From the NCBI GenBank assembly GCA_900540705.1, contig UQGR01000017.1, positions 1-38,014 on the forward strand: a stretch of DNA of 38,014 bases. Reading direction: 5' to 3'. The first letter of the stretch is position 1, and each line of letters opens with the position of its first letter. Below are positions 31,917-38,014 of this stretch, piece after piece. The stretch comes from an uncultured Mollicutes bacterium. Lineage in GTDB: Bacteria > Bacillota_I > Bacilli_A > Acholeplasmatales > Anaeroplasmataceae. The notes beneath the pieces are model-generated. The model saw only the letters and a program-made list of their open reading frames with translations, made no database searches and had not been told where the DNA came from. The translations under genes were made by a program, and so were the position numbers.

Positions 31917-32007
31917 GGAGTAGTACTCAAGAGGCTCAAGAGGCTTCCCTGCTAAGGAAGTAGACCGGGTAACTGGTGCATGGGTTCGAATCCCATCTGC
32001 TCCGCCA
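31917..32007 (+). tRNA. trnS: tRNA-Ser (anticodon GCU)
   Basis: A class II tRNA with a long variable arm. Acceptor GGAGTAG pairs with CTGCTCC, with discriminator G and encoded CCA at 32005-32007. The anticodon stem CTTCC/GGAAG encloses the loop CT-GCT-AA with anticodon 31951-31953 (reads AGC/AGU). The T-arm is GGG-TTCGAAT-CCC. It lies 61 nt after recA, under its own promoter. It marks the border of the accessory region. Confidence 0.97.
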
Positions 32008-32020
32008 TCTTAATCGTACT

Positions 32021-32051
32021 CAGATAATACGTTGGTATTATCTGTTTTTTT
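32021..32051 (+). terminator. Terminator after tRNA-Ser
   Basis: CAGATAATAC (32021-32030), loop GTTG, GTATTATCTG (32035-32044), then seven T. Confidence 0.9.
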
Positions 32052-32480
32052 ATACCTAATTTCACTTGATTTTACCAAATCAAACTGAATTACGCAGAAT
32101 TAAGCAAAAATATATTTTTGATGAAACTCGAGAAAAAAGTGCATTTTATTGATAGTTGGGGAAAAATTTTTATCAAGATATATCACTGAGTGAAACTTCA
32201 AACCACTCCTTGAGTCAAGTAGGGGGTTCGAACTTTCACTTGGTAAAGTAATTGTAAAACTGTTAGGAATCTTTTAAAGAGAATTGAATAAAAAACTAAA
32301 TAAACATATATGATGTTACATTTAAGGCTATAATTATTTAAAGGGGAAAAATTTAGTCTAAAAATACTATTGAATTATTTTCTTGAATAAAATTACTGAA
32401 GTACCTTAATCAAAGATAATTAATGACAAATTAATTATATGAATTCGTTCTTACTCCTTTATTTTAGAGTCTAAAAATGT
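32052..32480. other. AT-rich noncoding stretch at the tRNA-Ser/accessory border
   Basis: No credible reading frame, tRNA or known riboswitch was seen on either strand. It contains an inverted repeat at 32416-32438 and a short tRNA T-arm-like word (GGGTTCGAA, 32224-32232). It may contain the left boundary of an inserted element, but no attachment repeat could be paired inside this window. Confidence 0.5.
32416..32438. repeat. Perfect 9-bp inverted repeat
   Basis: ATAATTAAT (32416-32424) and ATTAATTAT (32430-32438), spacer GACAA. All A/T, so a protein-binding site or weak hairpin; it lies about 45 nt upstream of the -10 box of the ASCH-PIN-GNAT gene. Confidence 0.55.
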
Positions 32481-32486
32481 TATAAT
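32478..32486 (+). promoter_or_regulatory. Extended -10 promoter of the accessory cluster
   Basis: TG, T, then TATAAT (32481-32486), 43 nt before ATG 32530. The -35 region (TTTATT) is weak. Confidence 0.55.
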
Positions 32487-32529
32487 TAATCGAATAATAT
32501 TTTTGAGAGTTTAAAGGGAGAAATTAGAT

Positions 32530-34383
32530 ATGAAAGTTCATTATTTAAAAATTAGAGAGAAATTCATAAACCAAGTTAGAAGTGGAATGAAAAAGCATGA
32601 ATATAGATTATCTACTCCTGAAAGACGCTCCATTAAAATCGGAGATACTCTTGTTCTATTTTCCAATCAAAATCGATTTGATTTTGTGAGGGTTACTGTA
32701 ACTTCCTATGAGCATTTTGAAACATGGGAGAAGGCTTTAAATAAGTATTGGGAAAAGGATTTCCATAATCTATTTAACACCATTGAAGATGCTGCTAAAG
32801 AATGTTACAAGTTTTATAGTAGAGATGAAGTTAAGCAATATGGAATTATTGTTTTTGAAATAAAACCTTTGTCTTTGGATTATAAGAAAGCAAACATATT
32901 ACTTGACACAAATGTTATAATTAGACGTGAAGGAGAAAATAATGTCTCTTTTGAAATTGCTGCCTTATTTAAATGGTTTGATAAGTTGAAAATCCAAAAG
33001 TATATTCATACTTTATCCAAGATAGAAATATCAAAGTATTTTAATGATAAAAGTAAAAATAATATTTTTAAAAAACTAGGAGCTTATGATACTTTACCTA
33101 CTTTTAATAATAATAGTGATTCTTATTTTGAAAGTGTAATTTCAAAATATTCAAAAGATGAGAATGGAAGGGTAGATAACTGCTTATTATTAGAAGTATA
33201 TAATGACAATGTAGACTTACTATTGACAGATGATCAATTAATATTAAAAAAAGCAGAAGAATTATATATAAGAGACAAGGTCCTTTCCTCTGCAGAATTA
33301 ATGATTATATATGAAGATTTATATCCAAATCATATTGAATATAAAATGTTATCTGTCAAATTGAAAAAATTTAGTGATATCAATTTGCAATCACCATTTT
33401 TTGATACTCTTAGAGAAGATTATGAAGGAGTCAAATTTGATAAATGGTTTAAAAAGAAAGCAGATGAAAAAGCTTATGTTTTTGAATTGGCTGATGAGTT
33501 AAAGGGTTTCTTGTATTTAAAAGTGGAAATGCCTGATGAAAAATATCCAGATATAAATCCACCAATGACTTCTAAAAAAAGACTTAAAGTTGGAACTTTT
33601 AAAATTCTAAGCACGGGCTTTAGATTGGGTGAACGTTTCATTAAAATTATTATGGATAACGCAGTGAAATATCAAGTTGAAGAGATATATGTTACATTAT
33701 TTGAAAATAAAAGAACAGAAGTCATTGCATTGAAAGATTTAATGATAAAATGGGGATTTTCTCAATATGGCTATAAAGAAAATGGAGAATTAGTGCTTGT
33801 TAAAGAAATGGTAAATTATAATATTAGTAAGGATAATAAATATAATTATCCACTACTGAATTCTCCTATCAGTTATTTCATATTGCCCATTTTTCCTGAA
33901 TATCATACAGACTTATTTCCAGATAATATTTTAAAAAACGAAAATATTCATTTATATGAAGAAAACAAGGCACATCGTTATGCAATTGAAAAAATTTATA
34001 TTTCTGGCGCCAAAAATATTAATGCAAAACCTGGGGATTTATTGTTAATTTATCGTACTGGTGAAAGAATGCCGAAAAGGTATTCATCAGTTATAACTGG
34101 ACTTGCTATTTTGGAGGAAGTAATATATACCCAAGATGTTGATGATTGTATAAAAATTTGTAAAAATCGCTCTATCTTCTCAGAAGAAGAAATAAGAGAT
34201 TTTTATCCAAAATATTCTGTTGTTATAAAACTACTAGATTATAGTTCTTTTAAAAATAAAATTATTCTTAATGAACTTTATAATCGAAAAATAGTACCTG
34301 TTGATAGTGGACCACGTCCATTTACGCAAATTACCAAAGAACAATTCAATGATATTTTTGAATTAGGAATGAAGGAGAACTAA
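32530..34383 (+). CDS. Multidomain ASCH-PIN-GNAT-PUA-like protein
   Basis: 617 aa with four apparent modules. Residues 1-112 form an ASCH-type RNA-binding domain (MKVHYLKIREKFINQV, GMKKHEYRL, IKIGDTLVLF). Residues about 121-260 form a PIN ribonuclease domain with LLDTNVII (Asp126), SKIEIS (Glu166), GRVDN (Asp216) and LLTDD (Asp234/235), so the acidic active site looks intact. Residues about 280-430 resemble a GNAT acetyltransferase (acetyl-CoA segment around GFRLGERF at 363-370; end motif WGFSQYGYKENGELVLVKEM). Residues about 440-617 form a second PUA/ASCH/EVE-like domain (ISYFILPIF, PGDLLLIYRTG). The ribosome site AAAGGGAG precedes ATG 32530. A stand-alone ASCH gene follows 1 nt after the stop. 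The module set implies recognition, cleavage and acetylation of RNA or tRNA, for example as a toxin or defence effector; function is inferred. Confidence 0.78.
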   Translation: MKVHYLKIREKFINQVRSGMKKHEYRLSTPERRSIKIGDTLVLFSNQNRFDFVRVTVTSYEHFETWEKALNKYWEKDFHNLFNTIEDAAKECYKFYSRDEVKQYGIIVFEIKPLSLDYKKANILLDTNVIIRREGENNVSFEIAALFKWFDKLKIQKYIHTLSKIEISKYFNDKSKNNIFKKLGAYDTLPTFNNNSDSYFESVISKYSKDENGRVDNCLLLEVYNDNVDLLLTDDQLILKKAEELYIRDKVLSSAELMIIYEDLYPNHIEYKMLSVKLKKFSDINLQSPFFDTLREDYEGVKFDKWFKKKADEKAYVFELADELKGFLYLKVEMPDEKYPDINPPMTSKKRLKVGTFKILSTGFRLGERFIKIIMDNAVKYQVEEIYVTLFENKRTEVIALKDLMIKWGFSQYGYKENGELVLVKEMVNYNISKDNKYNYPLLNSPISYFILPIFPEYHTDLFPDNILKNENIHLYEENKAHRYAIEKIYISGAKNINAKPGDLLLIYRTGERMPKRYSSVITGLAILEEVIYTQDVDDCIKICKNRSIFSEEEIRDFYPKYSVVIKLLDYSSFKNKIILNELYNRKIVPVDSGPRPFTQITKEQFNDIFELGMKEN

Positions 34384-34384
34384 A

Positions 34385-34756
34385 ATGAAAAAGAAGATTA
34401 TTATTTCTATTAATCCAATTCATGTTGAAAATATAATAAAAGGAATAAAAAAATATGAGTATCGTAGGATTGCTGCTAAGCAAGATATTTCTTCTATTAT
34501 CATTTATGAAACCACTCCTATAAAGAGAGTAGTTGCAGAAGTGGAGATAGTTGACGTTTTAGAAATGACGCCTGAAGAATTATGGCAGTTAACAAAGTCT
34601 GAGTCTGGTATTGACAAAGTATTTTTTGATGCATATTTTAAGAATAAGCAAATTGCCTATGCATATAAACTAGGTGCAGTTAAGGTTTTTGATGAACCAA
34701 GATTATTAGTTGATTATGGGATTAAAAATGCACCGCAATCCTTTGTATACATTTAG
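34385..34756 (+). CDS. Stand-alone ASCH domain protein
   Basis: The 123-aa protein is one ASCH domain (PUA-like fold): IIISINPIHVENIIKGIKKY with the conserved G-x-K-K-x-E-x-R core (GIKKYEYRR), a beta-rich middle (IIIYETTPIKRVVAEVEI), then EELWQLTKSESGI and a C-terminal APQSFVYI. The catalytic Thr of the E. coli YqfB acetylcytidine amidohydrolase is Glu here, so enzymatic activity of that kind is doubtful and RNA binding is more likely. ATG 34385 follows the stop of the ASCH-PIN-GNAT gene by one base with AAGGAGAAC upstream. Tight pairing suggests a partner, possibly an antitoxin or specificity factor. Confidence 0.82.
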   Translation: MKKKIIISINPIHVENIIKGIKKYEYRRIAAKQDISSIIIYETTPIKRVVAEVEIVDVLEMTPEELWQLTKSESGIDKVFFDAYFKNKQIAYAYKLGAVKVFDEPRLLVDYGIKNAPQSFVYI

Positions 34757-34790
34757 AATAATTATACTATCGAATGTGTGATAGGTAAAT

Positions 34791-35168
34791 ATGAAAAAAT
34801 ATGTCGTTTTATTAACTATGCTAATATCTAGTTTAGTAATCACAGGTATATCATTTATTGATGATGCTATTTGGGATTTGGTATTGAAAGGTGTAGCTTA
34901 CTTAGCCTATATTACAGTAGGCGTATTAATTACTATTGGATTGATTCATAGAAAAGATGGAAGCGAGGCTTTTATAGTTTTCTTTATTATATACTTGCTA
35001 GGTGCATATACAATTTATGCCGAAATACAAAAATTTCATGCATGGGTATTGTCTTGGCGCATAGTATGGAAAATTATAGTACCATTGCTTATAGTGACTC
35101 TGATAGGCATTGTTATATTTCTTTTATTTAAAGCCAAAGTTGAAGATGAAGAAAAGCCACATGACTAG
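34791..35168 (+). CDS. Small integral membrane protein of unknown function
   Basis: 125 aa with about four hydrophobic segments (residues about 4-22, 32-52, 62-80, 92-113) and a charged C-terminal tail (KAKVEDEEKPHD) expected in the cytoplasm. No cleavable signal or lipobox. 34 nt after the ASCH gene and 31 nt before the GIY-YIG gene, so probably part of the same transcript. No family recognised. Small multi-pass proteins are frequent in toxin and defence operons, but nothing in the sequence proves this role. Confidence 0.65.
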   Translation: MKKYVVLLTMLISSLVITGISFIDDAIWDLVLKGVAYLAYITVGVLITIGLIHRKDGSEAFIVFFIIYLLGAYTIYAEIQKFHAWVLSWRIVWKIIVPLLIVTLIGIVIFLLFKAKVEDEEKPHD

Positions 35169-35199
35169 TGGATATATATAGAGGTGAGAATTATATATT

Positions 35200-36048
35200 A
35201 TGATTAAAATGTTAGATGTTCTTGGAATAAAAGAAAAAGAGTATAAAAACTATAAGATGCACTTTGCAACAGGTGAGAAAGACAACAAAGAGCCATTTAA
35301 TTTGTTTTTGCTCAACCAATTTTCTGAATGGCAATCGAATCAATCAAATAAGAATTTCCAACGTGATTATGAGATATCTTTAATTTATTACGATAAAGAT
35401 GTGTGGCTGTATGCAGGTGTTTATAAAGTGACCGATAAAGATCCACAACCTATTACTATAGGCGATTGGAATGGGTGGCATTATAGCAACATGGTATTAA
35501 TGGATATTCAAAAGGATTTAATAGGTAGGATGTTATTCTCTTTCAAGAAGACTCCACGTAATTCTTATTTGACTTTGGAATATCAATCTGATGATTCTAA
35601 GGAAGGTCCAAGAGATATATATGTTCATTCTATTTTAGATGAAAGAGTCGCCATAGAAGATTTTAAGGGATTTGATAAGGTAAATATTTCATATCAAACG
35701 TTAAAATACATCATAGATAATAATTTGCCAACTTGGAAATCTGCATTGTCTAATGTTAAAGGTATTTACTTGATTGTTGACACAACAAATGGCAAGCAAT
35801 ATGTAGGTAGTGCAAATGGAGAAGATTGTTTATGGCAACGTTGGTCTAATTATGCGAAGAATGGTCATGGTGGAAATAAAGGGCTTCAGGATCTATTAAA
35901 AACAAATGGCAGCAACTATAAAGATTACTTCAAGTATTCTATTTTAGAAGTTTGTAATATGAATTTTGGAACTGAGTATATTTTAAGTCGTGAGACCTAT
36001 TGGAAAGAAGTGTTAATGTCCAGAGACTTTGGCTTAAATGACAACTAA
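35200..36048 (+). CDS. GIY-YIG nuclease with an uncharacterised N-terminal domain
   Basis: 282 aa. The C-terminal domain (about residues 185-282) has the GIY-YIG core: GIY at 188-190, YVG at 201-203, Arg214 in LWQRW, Glu265 in SRETYWKE and Asn280, the expected catalytic set. The N-terminal part (1-180) is a mixed strand/helix domain (NLFLLNQFSEWQSNQ, EISLIYYDKDVWLYAGVYKV) not assigned to a family, perhaps target recognition. A GAGGTGAG lies about 11 nt before ATG 35200. It acts on DNA or RNA in the cytoplasm; a role as restriction-like defence nuclease is one option. The PaaK-like gene begins 14 nt later. Confidence 0.82.
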   Translation: MIKMLDVLGIKEKEYKNYKMHFATGEKDNKEPFNLFLLNQFSEWQSNQSNKNFQRDYEISLIYYDKDVWLYAGVYKVTDKDPQPITIGDWNGWHYSNMVLMDIQKDLIGRMLFSFKKTPRNSYLTLEYQSDDSKEGPRDIYVHSILDERVAIEDFKGFDKVNISYQTLKYIIDNNLPTWKSALSNVKGIYLIVDTTNGKQYVGSANGEDCLWQRWSNYAKNGHGGNKGLQDLLKTNGSNYKDYFKYSILEVCNMNFGTEYILSRETYWKEVLMSRDFGLNDN

Positions 36049-36062
36049 TAGAGAGGTAAGAA

Positions 36063-37247
36063 ATGAATAAATACGAAGCAATAAGAATTTTTAGAGAAAG
36101 AGGAACATTAAATAAAAACTGTAATATATCCTTTTCATCTCTAAACACAACTTATGATGTATATTGGTCTAATCCACAATTTAATTTTTTGAATTCTGAC
36201 TGGTATCTTATATTAAATAATAATGGTGATGATGAACATGCGGCTTTATACCTATTTTTTATTCCTAAAAACAGCATTAAAAAAGATATCATTCGAAGCA
36301 AAAGCACAGATCCTACATTGATGCATTTGGAAATACGTCTTAACGATCCAGCATTTACAGACAGATTCAGCAATTATAGTTTTTTGAAATATAAAGTTGA
36401 TGATGTGTTGTACAAGTATTATTCGCCAACAGAATTATCTTTTAATATATCGCTTATTCAAGAAACCGTGTTATACAACAAGGTGATTGATATAATAGAT
36501 GAATTCCAACCCAAATGGCTGTATATTCAACCATTTATTTTGCAGAAACTTTTGTTATCGTATATTAAAAACGATAAGAAACCACCCAAATCGCTTGCAT
36601 ATATTGAGTCTGTTGGAGAATTACTTACTGCCGATTTGAAGCAAAAGGTCATTGATTTTTTCAAAGTTCCGATTGCAAATCTATATGGATCTGAAGAAAT
36701 GAATGGAATTGCTTTTGAGTGCCCACACAATCATATGCATATCATAAGTGAAAATGTTCACGTCCAACAGTCCGATTTCAACGGATCATCTATAATAACG
36801 AGTTTAACAAACAAAGCGATGCCATTGATTCGATATGATCAATCTGATATCATTAAGATTCGCTCGCTTTCTGATTCGTGCAGTTGCGGTTTTTCGGACC
36901 CTGTAATAGACATCATAACTGGTCGTTCTTCAGAAAATCTTTACACAAAAGACGGCTTTGAATTGAACTCACTACTATTAATGGAGATCATAGCTGAAGT
37001 TAATAATCAATTTGATGACATTGTTATAAGTTACAATTTTATCTACTATAAACAAGATCATAAGTTAAAGTGTTATATCAAAGTCGATTCATTTCGCAAA
37101 GAGTGGTTTTACAGTATTCAATCTTCAATTAACGAAATATTCAAACGAAAGATTAGCTCTAATATCAATATTGTTATTGAAGTTTGCAGTATGAATGAAT
37201 ATCAAAATCCCCTTGGAAAACAAAAAATATTAAAAATCGTCGACTAA
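36063..37247 (+). CDS. PaaK-like adenylate-forming enzyme with degenerate P-loop
   Basis: 394 aa related to phenylacetate-CoA ligase/CapK-type AMP-forming enzymes. Seen: the adenylate-binding LYGSEEMNGIAFEC (about 207-220), the LIRYDQSD hinge region (about 255-262), CSCGFSDPVIDIITGR (273-288) and the C-terminal NPLGKQKIL with the catalytic Lys-type motif. The N-terminus is short, and the usual SSGTTGKP P-loop appears replaced by SSLNTTYDVYWS (about 25-36), with Gly residues missing. ATP use is therefore uncertain, and the enzyme may be inactive or have a changed role. It lies 14 nt after the nuclease gene and 32 nt before a radical SAM maturase, suggesting a role in a small-molecule or peptide modification pathway. 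Confidence 0.72.
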   Translation: MNKYEAIRIFRERGTLNKNCNISFSSLNTTYDVYWSNPQFNFLNSDWYLILNNNGDDEHAALYLFFIPKNSIKKDIIRSKSTDPTLMHLEIRLNDPAFTDRFSNYSFLKYKVDDVLYKYYSPTELSFNISLIQETVLYNKVIDIIDEFQPKWLYIQPFILQKLLLSYIKNDKKPPKSLAYIESVGELLTADLKQKVIDFFKVPIANLYGSEEMNGIAFECPHNHMHIISENVHVQQSDFNGSSIITSLTNKAMPLIRYDQSDIIKIRSLSDSCSCGFSDPVIDIITGRSSENLYTKDGFELNSLLLMEIIAEVNNQFDDIVISYNFIYYKQDHKLKCYIKVDSFRKEWFYSIQSSINEIFKRKISSNINIVIEVCSMNEYQNPLGKQKILKIVD

Positions 37248-37279
37248 CACAAATAATTCTTATTGGAGACGTTACGCAT

Positions 37280-38014
37280 ATGAATAAAATAAGCGGTGAT
37301 ATTCCTATTGTAAAAGCCTTCGTATACAACGGTGGTTATTACATGTATGACACTTGCAAAAACCAATTGCTTTCTGTTACTAGAGAACATTACATTGAAA
37401 TAGTCGAACTGCTTCGTATTGGGATGACAAAATATAAAGCATTGAATAAAAGAACAAAAATATATACAGATATCTTAATGCTTATAAACAAAGGCTATTT
37501 TAATTCTATTTTTGCCGAAGCCATTATTCATCCAGAAAGCGATTACATTTCTTCTGTGCTTGATCGAGGAATAAATGATATTACGTTACAAGTGACCAGG
37601 GACTGTAATTTCAATTGCAGATATTGTTTATATGCTGCAAAAAGCAAATTAGAACGAACGCATGAACAAGTGAATATGCAGTGGGATGTTGCACAAAAAA
37701 GCCTTGACTACTTGATAACTCATTCCAAGGATGTCGATAAAATTACAGTGGCTTTCTATGGTGGAGAACCATTGTTGAATTTTAATTTAATAAAATCATC
37801 TATTGACTACATGAATGAAAAACTTAATACGAAAAGTATAGTATATAATATGACAATAAACGGCTCTATTTTATACGATGATATTCTTGATTATTTAGTT
37901 TCAAAAAATGTATTTCTAACAATAAGTCTCGATGGCCCGGAAGAAATACAAAACAGGCACAGGAAATTTTCAAAAAACGGAAAACCAACATTTCGTGTGG
38001 TTGTTGATAATGTG
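37280..38014 (+). CDS. Radical SAM/SPASM-type peptide maturase, 3' end cut by window edge
   Basis: The frame from ATG 37280 is open to the last base (245 codons). The N-terminal part (about 1-95) looks like the leader-recognition region of RiPP maturases (IVKAFVYNGGYYMYDTCKNQ). The radical SAM core carries CNFNCRYC (Cys109, Cys113, Cys116), which binds the [4Fe-4S] cluster and SAM, plus YGGEPLL (160-166) and LTISLDGPEEIQNRHR. The SPASM domain, if any, would be beyond the edge. Such enzymes install thioether or C-C crosslinks in peptides. No precursor peptide is seen upstream, so it should lie downstream. GGAG is 12 nt before the ATG, which is far; the start is still the first good one. Confidence 0.82.
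   Translation, partial: MNKISGDIPIVKAFVYNGGYYMYDTCKNQLLSVTREHYIEIVELLRIGMTKYKALNKRTKIYTDILMLINKGYFNSIFAEAIIHPESDYISSVLDRGINDITLQVTRDCNFNCRYCLYAAKSKLERTHEQVNMQWDVAQKSLDYLITHSKDVDKITVAFYGGEPLLNFNLIKSSIDYMNEKLNTKSIVYNMTINGSILYDDILDYLVSKNVFLTISLDGPEEIQNRHRKFSKNGKPTFRVVVDNV

Noticed and set aside
32224..32232. tRNA T-arm-like GGGTTCGAA as an attachment-site copy or tRNA fragment
   Set aside because: Only 9 nt match tRNA-Ser, the flanks do not pair as a T-stem, and no longer repeat of the tRNA 3' end is present in the window.
34385..34756. N4-acetylcytidine amidohydrolase (YqfB-type) activity
   Set aside because: The catalytic Thr position is Glu in both ASCH domains here, so an enzyme call is not supported.
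1..38014. CRISPR array, insertion sequence, integrase or phage structural genes
   Set aside because: No regularly spaced repeats, transposase or integrase motifs, or phage genes were found in any frame.

Overview
The window looks like a chromosomal segment from a low-GC, endospore-forming member of the Bacillota (Firmicutes), most likely a gut Bacilli/Erysipelotrichia-type lineage. This is an inference from gene content. The supporting genes are a spore-cortex deacetylase (pdaA), a germination protease (gpr), two promoters that look like forespore SigG sites, a CcpA-type regulator, a tyrosyl T-box, and Firmicute-style gene pairs (addB-addA, rimM-trmD, pgsA-recA). Almost everything is on the plus strand; rpsT and one predicted small RNA are on the minus strand.

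Layout. Positions 1-2230 hold degenerate accessory genes: the 3' part of a lipoprotein gene, a secreted zinc-metalloprotease gene broken by a poly-A frameshift and an in-frame TAA, and a remnant of a small secreted peptide. The lipoprotein and the protease end in nearly the same C-terminal tail. Next come a fused ATPase/permease ABC transporter, murC, an orphan sugar-binding lipoprotein, ccpA with a cre-like site, and T-box-controlled tyrS. An aconitase/citrate synthase/NAD-isocitrate dehydrogenase operon (9.7-13.85 kb) makes 2-oxoglutarate. Its terminator is shared with a predicted minus-strand RNA of about 80 nt.

From 14 to 31.9 kb lie housekeeping operons: an unknown protein, a 45-aa protein and cvfB; addB, addA, a hypoxanthine/uracil-DNA glycosylase-like gene; rimM, trmD and an APH-like kinase; a YihY/BrkB membrane protein with pdaA behind a near-perfect SigG-type promoter; holA; a GntR/ABC/permease operon; rpsT; gpr behind a second SigG-like promoter; two small unknown genes; pgsA and recA. 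A tRNA-Ser(GCU) gene follows recA.

Downstream of that tRNA the character changes. After about 520 AT-rich noncoding bases comes a co-directional accessory cluster (32.5-38.0 kb): a multidomain ASCH-PIN-GNAT-PUA-like protein, a stand-alone ASCH protein, a small membrane protein, a GIY-YIG nuclease, a PaaK-like adenylate-forming enzyme with a degenerate P-loop, and a SPASM-type radical SAM peptide maturase cut by the window edge. This tRNA-linked cluster is the best candidate for an undescribed system. It may be an RNA-targeting defence or toxin module, a RiPP-like pathway, or both side by side.
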